DNA of 64,000 bases from Dichetophora obliterata (lineage: Eukaryota; Arthropoda; Insecta; Diptera; Sciomyzidae). Within the stretch, counting starts at the first letter, position 1. Every line of letters starts with the position of its first letter. Both the position numbers and the translations under genes were made by a program. Of the stretch, positions 20,985 to 31,504 are shown one piece after another. The stretch is taken from assembly GCA_963920525.1 (NCBI GenBank), contig OY986440.1:19192068-19256067 (forward strand), read 5' to 3'. The notes beneath the pieces were generated by a model, which ran no database searches, was not told the origin of the DNA, and saw nothing but the letters and a program-made list of their open reading frames with translations.

Positions 20985-22495
20985 TTTTTTTAATGAGCCA
21001 ATCTTGTCGTTTGAGGTTAATAAAATCATTATGTCGCTGAAAAATTATAATTATTTTTCTTCTAATATTTATTCTAGTAATTTAATTAATAAAATCTCTT
21101 TCAATCTATGTGACGTTTTATGTTATTTGCCTCATAAAAGTGTCGATGCAGGTATATTTCCAATGGGTATGAAGATTACTGCGGTAATACTTCTTCATAA
21201 GAAAGGTGATCGTACTCGTATATCAACAATTTTAGACCTATTTCGCTTCTTCCTGTGTTTGCTAAGGTTTTTGAGAAAGCCATGAAGTCCCGAATCGTTA
21301 AATTTATGGAAAAAACGGAATTCTTAGTACTTGCGAATATGGCTTCAGATCTGGACTATCTACAGAAGATGCTCTTTTGAACTCTTGCTCATACGTTTAT
21401 GCCGGTCTTAACATCAAAAATTAACTGCGGTTGAACATGATATCTTAACGGTTGAACATGATATCTTACTCAGAAAATTACATAACTTTGGTTTAAGAGG
21501 TTCGATATGCAATTGGTTTGGCTCCTATCTATCTAATAGGCAGCAGAAAGTAAAGTTATATGGTTTTCTTAGTTCTGCTATGCATGTTCAAATAGGAGTT
21601 CCTCAGGACTCCGTTCTTGGGCCTGTTCTTTTTCTTGTTTTTATAAAATCACTTTTCTTGCAGAAATTCAAAAGTAGTACGATCGCCTTTGCCGATGGCA
21701 TGGCCTGTACCTTTACGAATAGCTCCCCCTTAAATCTTACTGTTGATATTAATCATGATCTGGAAGTGAAACCAGTGACTGTTTCAAATGCATAGATTAG
21801 TCCTTAGTAATAAAACTAGATTCATGTATTTTGATGCTTTAGGTAAAAATGTCGACTCAGCACAGTTTTACTTTCATGGGGGTAAATGTAGTAAATTCTC
21901 GTATAGTAAGGATGTCTGTATATCGTCATGCAACTTACAAACATATTTGGAATCCCATCCTGGATCACACCAGGGAGCTAAAAAAATATTTAATGGCTGC
22001 AACAAGCAATTTATACCTGTTAAAAACTTTTTGTTACCGGGAACTATTGAAATGTATGTACTTTGGGATTTTTTATTCTAAATTGGAGTACAGTTTAGCA
22101 TGTTGGAGTGGCGCGTATGCTAATAAAATAAATCCACTTCTAATTTCATAAAAACATGCCATCCGCTTGATTTGTAATAAATCTCATCTTCATAGTAGTC
22201 TGATTCTTTTTAGAAACGTTTTTAAGGTCTTAAAGATTTTTGTCCTCAAATCCGGATATTTAAGGAGCCGATTTTCAATAAATTACAATTTAAGAGTTAA
22301 CGTTCAGAATCTTGCCTCCGTACCCCAGCATTCACATCAATTATATTTGCATTTCTATACTGCAATAGCTCCTAGACTATGCAATAGTTTGCTTATTGAC
22401 ATAAGACGTTTACGTAATTTATCCTTGTTTCTGCGCAATATAAAAGCATGGCTATTTAGATAAATCAATTTAATGTACAGAGTTGGTTAATGAAA
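20985..22495 (+). pseudogene. LINE family C RT pseudogene (CR1/Kiri-like)
   Basis: Fragments in several frames follow the order of the better copy at 53665-56775. They are an N-terminal RT segment (21004-21285, 'AVILLHKKGDRTR'), a palm segment (21580-21795, 'IGVPQDSVLGPVLFLVFI' then 'AFADGMA'), a thumb (21788-22151) and a C-terminal tail (22167-22463, ending 'FLRNIKAWLFR'). The catalytic FADD has become FADG. The usual PQGS is PQDS. At least four frameshifts are present, and a 24-bp direct duplication lies at about 21424-21470 ('ggttgaacatgatatcttaa' twice). It is a dead, 5'-truncated copy without endonuclease. Confidence 0.8.
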
Positions 22496-22689
22496 TAATT
22501 TATCTTATCTTATACTCCTTGAAATTTTTCTTCTCTTTAACCGATTTCAAAAAGGAGGAGGTTCTCAAACTGGTTGGTTTCGTTTTTTTTTTTTTAAATG
22601 TATGTACATCGATAACTCCTAAAGTACTTGCCCGATAGCCACAATTTTTTGTCAACAGATAGCACAAGCCTAGGTACCCGTCTAAAAAA

Positions 22690-23625
22690 GTGGGCGTATT
22701 CAACACAGGGGCGTGGCAATATAAGAAAAACTTTGTGTATGGAACACTAGAGTACTGAGATTTAGTACGAGGCACAATTATTAAAAGCTATATTAAAAAA
22801 GTGGCCGTCATTAGATAAAAAGGGCGTGGCAATATTAGAAAAACGCTGTAACTCGAATAATATTGACACTAGGGTACTGAAATTAGGTACAGTGGTAGGC
22901 ATAATTATGAAAACTTACTGTGAATGAAGTGGGCAATGAAAATTGGAAAAGATCCAAAAATCATTTTCACGTTTTGTGCTTCGTTCTTTACACTCTGAAG
23001 AACCTTTACCTTCCTATGAAACGCGTATTTTACTATTTGGCTTAAAAACTCTCGACACTAAAAGAAAGATTCAGTCGTTATTAATTATTCACGATCTTAT
23101 ATCAGGTCAAACTGACTGTGACCAATTATTACAATTTGTTTAATTTAATATTCCTGCTAGAATGTTACGGCATTACGCGTTATTTCTTTCTCAAACTCAT
23201 AGAACTCTTTATGCATGTAATGAGCCTATTAATCGTGCCTTGTCATTGTATAATGAATTGTCTAGTGAAAATAACTTAGTTTTTTATTTTTCGAAATTTT
23301 CATTTAAGAATTTGCTAAATAACTTGTTTCGTATATAATTTTTTTATTTCCAATAAGAATGAATTTTTACTCTTTGTTAAATTTTCTTGTTACTTTTTAT
23401 AATAGTTTGTAAGATATTATTATTTTTAAGTAGTCTGTAAGGATTATTTCCAAAGACGTAAACAATGAATAAAAAAAATTTACGGTCAAGAAAGTGGGCT
23501 TTACTGGACAAAGGGCGTGGCAATATAAGAAAAATACTGTTTTTCAGTTGATGTTGACACTAGGGTAGGAAAATTCGTTACAAGAATGGAAAAAACTGTT
23601 ATCATAATCTCTAATAAGGAAGAAA
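22690..23625 (+). repeat. minisatellite 'gggcgtggcaatat', split by LINE D1
   Basis: Three units of about 110-135 bp start near 22690, 22799 and 22927/23492. Each has 'agtgggc', then 'aaagggcgtggcaatat', 'agaaaaa', 'ttgacactagggta' and 'gaaattaggtac'. The third unit is interrupted after its first bases by a LINE fragment and resumes at 23492, which shows the array was in place first. Confidence 0.7.
22935..23491 (+). mobile_element. LINE family D, short 3' copy (D1)
   Basis: A 557-bp 5'-truncated copy holding only the RT C-terminal domain and 3' UTR. The coding part (22943-23335) has 'MEKIQKSFSRFVLRSLHSEE' and, after one stop, 'FNIPARMLRHYA'. It matches the C-terminus of the long copy at 37458-38450. 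Both 3' UTRs share 'gtctgtaaggat' and '(c)atagacg/aaagacg'. An 8-bp duplication AAGTGGGC (22927-22934 and 23492-23499) brackets it exactly, giving a clean target-primed insertion. Confidence 0.85.
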
Positions 23626-23640
23626 TAAAAACTTTTTAAC

Positions 23641-24011
23641 TAAAAAGCCAACTTCAAAACCACTACAAAGTAAAAAAATAATTTTAAATTACTTTTCACA
23701 TTAATTCTTGGTAAATTTGTTAATTTATTTATATATATTTCTTTTTGTATTTTTTTCTATTTTGTATTATTGTCATAAATATATTAATTTCTCCATGCAC
23801 AAAAAACCTTTAAAGTCGGCGCTTATATAATCAGACTTTTATAAAATAAATTAATATTTTTATGATAATAATACAAAATTGAAAAAAATTATAATTATAA
23901 GATTTCCAATTTAATTATATATATAAATAAATTAACAAATTTGACCAAAGATTAATGTGAAAAGTAATTTAAAATTATTTTTTACTTTGTATTGATTTTG
24001 AAGTTGGTTTT
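23641..24011. mobile_element. palindromic MITE, ~100-bp arms
   Basis: The left arm (about 23641-23745, 'ccaacttcaaaac...aattttaaattacttttcac') is repeated in reverse at about 23908-24011 with few differences. A ~160-bp AT-rich middle separates them. It is non-coding. No target duplication was pinned down because the flanks are A/T runs. Confidence 0.6.
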
Positions 24012-24536
24012 TTTTTTTTTGTTAAAAAGTTTTTTGATTTTCCCTTTGCTTACAAAAAAAAAACTTTTAATTTTTTTAATAAATTCAATATTTATATTTC
24101 TTAGTCATATTTTTGTATCAATTGGAAAGATAAAACAATCTTGCTACTTACTACTACGTTCTCAACCTGTTTAACGCAACGCGGCTTTCCGCAATTTTCA
24201 TCGGCAACATGCTGCATCAGTTTGTTTGTTTTGCGAGTTAAATTATTGGTAGTGCAGTACGCTACATATTAATCAAGGTGAATAACAAGTTAATTAATTA
24301 GTTCCTTTTTTCATTAACAGAATTTAAAAGAGGAAGAAATAGTTTGCAGGATGAATATTAAATCAGCGCAAGAAGTCGAAAAACATGAGTTAGCTTTTTC
24401 AAATGTCTTACACATGTTGCATGACTTTTGAAGCAAGTCTGAAAGCATTCGGTTTATAGTTGCATTGCTTTTCAACTTTTTCACTGTTGCGTTTAAGTTG
24501 CGTTGGAATTGCGTTGACCTAGTGTGGAAAAGGCCT

Positions 24537-24795
24537 TATTGCTAATTTTGTAAGGGAGGTTGGGGATGGGCGTCTCCAATCTTGATGAAAATATGTGTGG
24601 CGTTAGTATTTACGAAATAATGACACATGCTAAATGATTCCCTCTATTTTTGTCCCTCATCCCACAGACCACGTTACACTGTGCGATGTACGACGACATA
24701 ACTTTGTCACATCAAAATCACGCGTATTCTTTGGGCTAATCTAAGCATTTTTAGTTATTTCATACACTTTTTTTTTGTTAATGCTTTTTAATTAA
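24537..24795. other. spacer continuing the pre-insertion repeat
   Basis: It begins with the right half of the repeat interrupted by the 20825-24536 element ('ttgctaattttgtaagggag'). No gene. Confidence 0.45.
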
Positions 24796-25165
24796 AACTA
24801 GCAAAACCCGGTGTGCTTCGCTGCTCCCCTCGTTATAAAATAAAATTAAAAGTATTTATATATTTTTCACGCCATCGAATTTTCGAAATAAGTCCACCCC
24901 AGCGCCACCTATCGGGTCCATTTATACACAAATTATTTTCTTATGATCAAACAAACATACATTCTAAATCTCAGTTAAATTGGTACATAAATTCAAATTT
25001 TCGATATAAGTCCACCCCAGCGCCACCTATCGGGTCCAAATATAGCCTATGTTACCCACCCTACCAAGATGAACATTACCTGAAAATTTCATCAAAATCG
25101 GCCCAGCCGTTTTGGAGTCCATACGTTACATACATACACACATCCTATTTTATATATATAGATTA
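24796..25165 (+). repeat. short dispersed element, ACTAGC...ATATAGAT type
   Basis: Head 'aactagcaaaacccggtgtg', tail 'catcaaaatcggcccagccg' followed by 'acatacatacacacat' and 'tatatatatagat'. An inner ~118-bp segment is duplicated in tandem ('aagtccaccccagcgccacc' at about 24891 and 25009). The head/tail layout is shared with the repeat ending near 62912. It is non-coding (the open frame at 24813-25166 has no domain). I leave the class open between SINE-like and Helitron-like. Confidence 0.6.
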
Positions 25166-25353
25166 AAAAAAAACTTTTTTTACTGTTAGTCAATATAGAT
25201 TTCGAAACAAATTTAAAAAAAAAATTTAAAAATCTACAAAAAATTCAAGACCTTTAAAATACTTATAACTCCACAACTGAAATTGTCGGGGAGGAAGGAA
25301 GCGATTTTTTTTGAAAATCTTTTTACTTACTGACAGTTTGTTCGTTATCAGAT
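25166..25353. other. AT-rich spacer
   Basis: No feature recognised between the dispersed element and the hAT-type MITE. Confidence 0.5.
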
Positions 25354-25361
25354 CGAGGGAC

Positions 25362-26052
25362 CACTGTTGCCAGAAAAGCACGATAAATAGTACTTATGGT
25401 ATTTTTAAACGTTTGTGGGATGTGGGAATTGCCATGGTATTTTGTGAGAAAAATCTCTCGCGTGGAAGGAAAAATACCTCAAAATACCACAAAATACCTC
25501 AAATTACCACAAATACCACAATACTTCAAAATACCTCAAAACCACTGAAATCACCATAAATTACCACAAAATACCACAGCGACATTTTTCCCATAAGTGG
25601 TAGAAATACGAATTAAGAATTAATTGAATTGAATTGCATTCATATGGACTGAATGCACTTCTGAACGATTTCTTTGATGAATGCATTATTAAGCGCAGTG
25701 TATTAAAATTAAACTAATTATCTCTGTAAATATCAACTTGAAATAATTTATTATGCGTGCCTTTTTTATTTTATTAATTTTTAAGAAAAAGTAGGGAATT
25801 TAATAAGGTTATTATGCTTATAATAACTGAAGAACTAAATAATTTAAAAAATTAAGGCTTCTATTGAATATGGTAAAATCTTTGCCACAGTGTCCCTGTC
25901 AAAATGAAATTAGTTTTATGGTAATCACTGCTTTTTGGTATTTTGAGGTATTTAGAGGTATTGTGCTATGGTAATATTGAGGTATTTTGTGGTAGTTTAA
26001 CGTATTTTGGGAGTGTGGGGTATTTTGGTAGTAATTTCCTCTGGCGACACTG
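25362..26052. mobile_element. hAT-type MITE with AAATACC repeat arms
   Basis: TIRs CACTGTTGCCAGA (25362-25374) and, reversed from the right end, CAGTGTCGCCAGA. The flanking 8-bp duplication is CGAGGGAC (25354-25361) against CAAGGGAC (26053-26060), 7 of 8 matching. The subterminal arms are runs of AAATACCAC/AAATACCTC (25440-25580), mirrored as GTGGTATTT/GAGGTATTT (25935-26035). The middle is AT-rich and non-coding. CA...TG ends plus an 8-bp duplication indicate hAT mobilisation in trans. Confidence 0.7.
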
Positions 26053-26060
26053 CAAGGGAC

Positions 26061-27140
26061 AGTTCTTTCTTACTTCTTTTCCATTATGCATACAACTGCA
26101 TGAAATAGCATTAAAGCAAAAAATATGCTAAATTTTTTATGGCTTGCTATTTTTTTTTACATTCCCCCGATTTCACGTTTTTACTTGTTTCACTCATGCG
26201 TGATTTATGGTTTATGGTTTGTTTTTTCATTTTATTTGCAATTCATTTAACCATGCGTAAAGCGATCCCTTAACATAACAAAACTAGCAGCAAAAACAAC
26301 AACAATCAAACCAATTTGTATTGCTTTCGATTAAACATGCAATGCGCGCTGCCGCTCTTGACTTTCTCACCCCTTAAGCGATAGGACGGGTAGGGCAGGG
26401 CAGGACTCAAGTCAAATTCATATAATAAAAATTAAAAATAGCAACAACAACAACAACAAAACGCAAAACCAACAAAAAATTATGAAATATAATAATTCAT
26501 ATGATGCTGCTAAATAAACCAAACCAACACTTGAGTCAAGGATTACAGGGGAATTAATGGTCGACAGCGACGATGACGACGACGACGTGGACGAGGAGCA
26601 ATGGAAGCAACAGTGCTGCAACAAAGAAAGTTCTAATCATAAAACTAATAATAATAATAATAATAAGGGGAATAATTGAGGTAAGGCAGCTATTGTGAGT
26701 ATTTCCCGCCGACAACAACGGATTGGGAAACTTACTTAAAAAAAAACTGCGTTAAATGAAATGAGTGCTATTTGTGTTTTTTTTCTTGTGTGTGTTTTTT
26801 TACTAATTGCTCCGTGTGAAGTGATTTGAGGTTAGACTGATTTATATAGTTTGAAGTATCTTAAGCCCTTAACTGAGGTAGATTTCTTCCCCACGCCTCA
26901 CTTTTGCTTTAGTGAAAAACTGTGACCTGGCATGAAGAAACGCCATTTTTTTTAGGTAATTAAATTTTTCAAGTAATAACATATATTTTGAAATAAAATA
27001 TGATTTACGTTTTATTTCATTTAAAAACTTGTTTACCTTTCAAAAAGAATACCTTGCATAATATGTAGCAATTTGGTTTGGAGGCGAAATCCACACCACG
27101 AATGTAGTTGTTTTAGTAAAAATATCGAATGTTATATTAA
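26061..27140. other. spacer with (AAC)n and (AAT)n tracts
   Basis: No gene. (AAC)n at about 26441-26460, 'gacgacgacgacg' at 26572-26590 and (AAT)n at about 26645-26668. The minus-strand frame at 26418-26624 is poly-Ser/Leu produced by these tracts. Confidence 0.5.
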
Positions 27141-27425
27141 GTGTTGGCTGGCAAAAATCCTCCGCCTAACCCTCCAAGTGGGTGCCGGCTGGAAATAACT
27201 GCTACAGTATCCTCATTTAAGGGTAGTTCAGCTATTCTGCTGGATGGCGGTTAGCTAAGGTGACGACGCAATACACAGCGCTTCGACTCTCAATAGTCCT
27301 AGTGCTGCCTGGAGCTGGTCCTTCTCATCGGTGGGAGGTAATGGACTGACCCGGCTGGAGGCCCATTTTAAAACCATCTCAGTCCTTCACGGAGCCATCC
27401 GGATACCTGGCGACCTCCTCATGTA
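27141..27425 (+). mobile_element. GC-rich non-LTR 5' fragment, left of the Tc1 insertion
   Basis: GC-rich sequence ('cggctggaggccca', 'ctggagctggtccttctcat') that contrasts sharply with its flanks and stops at the Tc1 end. It continues in kind on the other side at 41312. The join through TA reads smoothly, so both are parts of one older element. Assignment to an RNase H-bearing (LOA/R1-like) LINE 5' region is inference from the ORF1-like and RNase H-like sequence that follows on the right. Confidence 0.5.
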
Positions 27426-27639
27426 CAGTGATGAGCAAAACAGTAACATTGTGTAGCACATCTCATTTCAGCAGCTGCTATCGTTTCCAAATAATAATGA
27501 ATTTGATTTATTTTTTTATTATGTTATTGGTACACTTGTACTCTTCCTCTCAAACCAGTTTGAAGTTAATCTCCCAACAACAAAAAAACTAGCAGAAACA
27601 AATGTAAAAAGAGGCAAATGTTACAGTTTTGCACTCACT
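27426..27639 (+). repeat. left TIR of Tc1-like element
   Basis: The inverted partner of 41108-41309. Best-conserved blocks are 'ctcatttcagcagctg' (about 27462-27477) and 'ggtacacttgtactcttcct' (about 27530-27549). The outermost 40 bp are less conserved. Confidence 0.85.
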
Positions 27640-27780
27640 CCCAATTGAACATTTTACCGTTATCTATTGCTTATTTTCATTTTTAATAGCTTATTCTTTC
27701 TTTTTATGTGCTTAGTATGTGATAATACAAGCTAATAAAACTATCACCTATAAACAAAAAATAAAATTTTGCAATTATTA

Positions 27781-27993
27781 CAGATTGGAAATACTGTAAT
27801 AGAAGTGACAAAAGAATTTAATATAAGCCACATGACAATCCAACGCTTAAAAAAAATTGTACAGAGAGTGTTCTCAAGAACAAAGCAGTCAGGCCTAAAA
27901 AGTTCAGTGACCGTGAGGCCCGGCATCTAGCTAATCTGGTGACTAGCAATGATGCAGTTACTCCTGCAGCAGCGCTTAAGCTGTCAAATCCAT
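27781..27993 (+). pseudogene. Tc1 transposase, N-terminal DNA-binding part
   Basis: The paired helix-turn-helix region of a Tc1 transposase, split over two frames. It shows 'ISHMTIQRLKKIVQ' (frame with stop) and then, after a shift, 'KFSDREARHLANLVTSND' and 'AVTPAAALKLSNP'. This region binds the TIRs. The frame is cut at about 27993 by LINE D2. The next transposase residues ('WTAQRSIARLGVKVAEK') resume beyond 38558. A frameshift before the break shows decay as well as interruption. Confidence 0.8.
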
Positions 27994-28660
27994 AAGCTCC
28001 CTTGGTACACTAAGGGTTTAAAAAAATTGAAGAATTTGGGAAAACAATTTTTCAATGAGTTCAAAAATTCTAGAAAATTTGAGTGCAAGGTAAAATATGA
28101 ACACTTTTCGCGCAAATTCAATTTTTTAAACAAATTTCCTTATAAACAATATATTCTTAGCATAGAAAATCGCATTCAAACCGATGCTAAATCTTTTTGA
28201 AGCTTTATCCAATCTAAAAAACGGTCATCTAATATTCCTTCTTCTACGTTTTATAATGGTATAAATTCATACTCTGTAAATGACACAGTACAATTGTTTG
28301 CAAATTTTTCAAATCAAATTTTGTCAGAAATCCTGATCCGATCAGCTCACATGTTGTTGATAATGTTGAATCGTGTATAAATTTTGGTAGTCTTATGGTT
28401 ACTCTTTCTGATGTTGAAACTGCTATTGGTAATCTCCAAAACTCCGCAAAATGTGACTTAGACGGTTTTAGTCCTTTTTTGCTAAAAAATTGTGTGCAAT
28501 ATTTATCTTTACCTCTATGCATAATTTTTAACAAATCCCTTAAAGCAGGTGTTTTCATTGATAAATGGAAAGTTTCGCTCATAACCCCAGTTTTTAAATC
28601 CGGCAATAAACATGGCGTCCTAAATTACAGACCTATCTCCAAGTTAACTAACAGTTCTAA
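27994..28660 (+). pseudogene. LINE D2 RT, first part (linker and fingers)
   Basis: Linker frame 27949-28200 (the LINE part starts near 27994) ends in a TGA. The next homologous part is in another frame at 28395-28660 with 'DVETAIGNLQNSAKCDLDG', 'ITPVFKSGNKHGV' and 'NYRPISKLTNSSK'. This is the start of the RT domain. Reading stops only because the 28661-35481 element follows. The same frame resumes at 35485 with 'LFENIVKDKMYF' once one TAA copy is discounted. Confidence 0.85.
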
Positions 28661-28684
28661 GGGGTCGTCCATAAACTACGTTAC
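28661..28684 (+). repeat. left 24-bp TIR
   Basis: GGGGTCGTCCATAAACTACG followed by TTAC. An exact inverted match to 35458-35481. Confidence 0.95.
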
Positions 28685-28689
28685 CAATT

Positions 28690-28745
28690 TAGGGGGGGGG
28701 AGGGGTTTTGAAATGCACTACGATAAGTAACGGTAGGGGGGGGAG
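28690..28745 (+). repeat. subterminal G-rich repeat, left copy
   Basis: 'aggggttttgaaatgcacta' followed by 'cgataagtaacggta' between two G runs. A directly oriented copy lies at 35382-35430. The outer TIR is inverted but this block is direct. Confidence 0.8.
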
Positions 28746-28834
28746 GTGTTCAGATATTGTAACGTTACCAAAAATTAAAATAATCGACGAAAAACCTCTA
28801 ATTAATAACACAATCATTTCAAAAATTTGTAACC

Positions 28835-29074
28835 TTACAAGTTTATGTTTGATCGTCTAAATTGATGGTTAACTTTTGTTTCAATGATTTCTTCCACCAC
28901 CTTTTCCCTCGACTCAGGAACCTTTTGGTATTCCTTCACCATCTCAGCACACGTCTGAAAAATTTGGGTCTTTGATTTTGCGACAGGCTTTGACATTAAG
29001 GCCTGAATGTTCTTGATCAAAGGAGATACCGTATGACATGTACTGTCCTTCTCAGAAAGAAGAAATCGGTTCAA
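28835..29074 (-). CDS. hypothetical 79-codon frame inside the TIR element
   Basis: I do not recognise it. It starts MNRFLLSEKDSTCHTVSPLI, is charged and predicted helical by eye ('EMVKEYQKVPESREKVVEEI'), and lies just inside the left TIR. It could be a remnant of the element's own transposase or accessory protein. No catalytic motif is visible. Confidence 0.25.
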   Translation of the reverse strand: MNRFLLSEKDSTCHTVSPLIKNIQALMSKPVAKSKTQIFQTCAEMVKEYQKVPESREKVVEEIIETKVNHQFRRSNINL

Positions 29075-29264
29075 GGTCGAGTCCTACCTGCGGCTTGTAT
29101 TTCGTTTTTAAAACTTCTATGAATTGCCATAAGTTTGTATTATATCGTTTACAATAAATCGGAATACAAAATACTATTTAAATAAATCAATTTTCAGAAA
29201 GCATTACCACAAAAACACAGAACTTGGTGCAGCTCGGGTGTAGCCTTTAAGGGTACTCTGTCAA

Positions 29265-29449
29265 AGACCAGGTGAATTTCTTTGCGTTAGAAATGAGGAT
29301 TCACCTGAATGGGTCGACATAGAATCCGATGAAAAATTCTATTTTGAAGAATCCTCAACAAAGCTACCAGCTTCTTCTATCCCAGTGATTGAGAGCATCG
29401 AATCTTGGATCGCAGATGGAATAGCTTTTACAGATGATATTAATTATTG
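29265..29449 (+). pseudogene. acidic C-terminal-like ORF remnant
   Basis: In frame from about 29265 the sequence reads 'RPGEFLCVRNEDSPEWVDIE', then an acidic stretch, 'SIPVIESIESWIADGIAF' and a stop at 29447-29449. There is no ATG and a stop lies just upstream. The balanced composition differs from the AT-rich surroundings. It may be the last exon of a lost element protein. Function unknown. Confidence 0.3.
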
Positions 29450-29479
29450 ATTTTTTTCCAATTGTTCCTTTAATGTATC

Positions 29480-30314
29480 TAGTCATACCAGAGACTATAA
29501 ATACTTATAGACATTGCATGTGAAAGCTCCGGTACGGAATGAAAAATTTGCGCGTACAAGACAAGAGACCCGACGAGTAAATAACCTTGCGAGTAATCGC
29601 TTGCATGGATTTGTGTTGCTAGCACAACATGTATAAGTTGCTTAAAGTTTTGTTTATGTTGCTAGAATTTATAAAAGAACAGCAATGATGCAGAAAACCA
29701 CTGCTTATACGTATATTTTTTAGATTTCTGAGTAGAGCAGCCTGACTTTGTTTACATTTTTTTTGGCTTGATTTGTTGTTGCTGCATTGGACTTTTTTTG
29801 TTACGCTAGGATTTTGTTCACGTTTTGGAAGCATTTCGTTGATCGTCAGATATAAATCATATTTTTGCGATTTTGTCTATCTAAAGCAAATACGTTTTAG
29901 ATAAATCGCTATATCTTTTTTATTTCTGATCGGATTCATATGCTCCAAAGAACAAAATTTTAGAAAATTTATCAATCTTCTAAATGACATTAAAATTAAA
30001 TTTTAAAAAAATTAATTCAATTACTTATTACCTATTTTAAACAGATTTAAAAGTAAAACTCTAATCTGCTGCACAGAGTTAAATCCACTCATACCTTTAA
30101 ATTGTATTTTTTAAAGAAAATGCCATCAATTTTGTTTTCTTGTTTTTATTTCTTTGTAATGCAAATTGATATTCGGCTAATTTGTTAAAAAAAGTATATA
30201 TTTATCTATTTAAAGCAAGGCGGTTTAGATAAATCGATATATCTTTTTTGTTTCTAATCGGATTCAAATGCACCAAAGGACAACATTTTAGAAAATTGAT
30301 CAATGTCTTAAATG
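29480..30314 (+). repeat. left inverted arm (~835 bp)
   Basis: Nearly identical in reverse to 34468-35305. A 71-codon frame in each arm (29619-29834 minus, 34942-35157 plus) differs by only two residues. From 29884 the arm also contains a tandem unit of about 330 bp ('tttagataaatcgctatatc' at 29898 and 'tttagataaatcgatatatc' at about 30224). The 71-codon frame has no known domain. Confidence 0.9.
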
Positions 30315-31504
30315 ACATCAAAACTAAATTATAACAAAATTAAACCAATTATTTATTAACTATTCTTACCGGTATCCTTTCAAATTACATCAAAATAAAG
30401 TTTTGCAAAAATTAATCGATTTCTTTATTAACTATTTTTACCTTTATCCATTCAAATAATATCAAAATTAAATTTTAACAGAATTAGTCCAATTATTTAT
30501 TAACTATTTTAAATAGATTTAAAACAAAAACTCCAATAATAACTTTTAATTGATTTTTTTTTTAAGAAAAGACCATGCATTTTATTTTCTTGTTTTATTT
30601 ATTTAGAATTAAATTATGATTTGTCTAATTTGTTGTTAAGAAAAAAATAAAAAGTAGTATTCTATTGCCACGCAGGACAATCGGCAGCTTCACGAATTGC
30701 CTTGTGTTATTCTTGTTGCTTTGCCTATTTTGTAGCATCTTCCAATTGGAGACTTATTTTTTTTTTACATTTGATTAAATTGCGATTCGGCAATTTATAT
30801 TATCAAAAAAATATTATTTTTTTTAAAGCAAGATGTAGGCTTATTAACAAATTGTAAGCTCTAATTTTTGTATTAAATAGTGAAAAAGGAATATATATAT
30901 GAAAACCAAAGCAACTGCAATGCTTTTAAGTTTTTTGTTATATTGCTGACTTAAACATGAATTATTATAAAATAAGTTTTGAAGTTTTTTGTGATAAATT
31001 TAAAATTTGCTAAATAAATGAAATTTTGAAATTTTTTTCCTTTTCCTTCGAAAATTTAAGAATTACAAAATAAATTAAATTTTTTAAGAATTCTTCTTTG
31101 CTTTTAAATTTCAATTATTTCAAATGTATATAAGTTTTAAGGAAATACCATACAAAAATAAAAATAATTACAAAAGCCTGGAGAAAACATTGCTAAATGA
31201 GGTGCACTTATTTTTAACAATATGAGGTGCATTCAGTTTAGAGTAGAGATGAGCGATATTTTGATACCGGTGATTTAGTCACCGTGATTGAAAAATCACT
31301 GGTAACTGTGGTGATTAAATACGATTAAAAAACCGTGATCAGTGATTGAGCTTTTATTAATTTTTTGTCTTATATCGTTTGCAGCGATTCGTGATATAAC
31401 CAGTGATTTTTTGATTGTGCGAGAATTTTTTGTCTCTGTCTCTCAAGTACGCATATCATATGCACTTTGATATGAGTTTTAATGTTGTTTCGACCCAAAC
31501 ACTG
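30315..31504. other. unique AT-rich middle of the TIR element
   Basis: It holds a partial third ~330-bp unit and AT-rich sequence. A stretch at about 31242-31410 repeats 'gtgatt' and 'aatcact' phrases in both orientations ('gattgaaaaatcactggtaa'), as in palindromic transposon ends. No gene. Confidence 0.4.

Larger units (their letters stand above)
20825..24536. mobile_element. TIR element with TA target, host to nested insertions
   Basis: The left end AGGCCTTTTCCACACTTGGT (20825-20844) matches the reversed right end AGGCCTTTTCCACACTAGGT, and the match continues through 'CAACGCAA'. This gives ~28 bp with one mismatch. TA flanks both ends (20823-20824 and 24537-24538). Outside sequences join to give a phrase like the intact repeats at 18525 and 18650, which supports the boundaries. 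The interior holds LINE C, a minisatellite, LINE D1 and a palindromic MITE. A possible remnant of its own coding part is 'atgaatattaaatcagcgca' (24350 onward) after a candidate intron. Superfamily unknown. Confidence 0.65.

Noticed and set aside
26418..26624. Minus-strand Ser/Leu-rich frame
   Set aside because: Follows directly from AAC, GAC and AAT triplet repeats.
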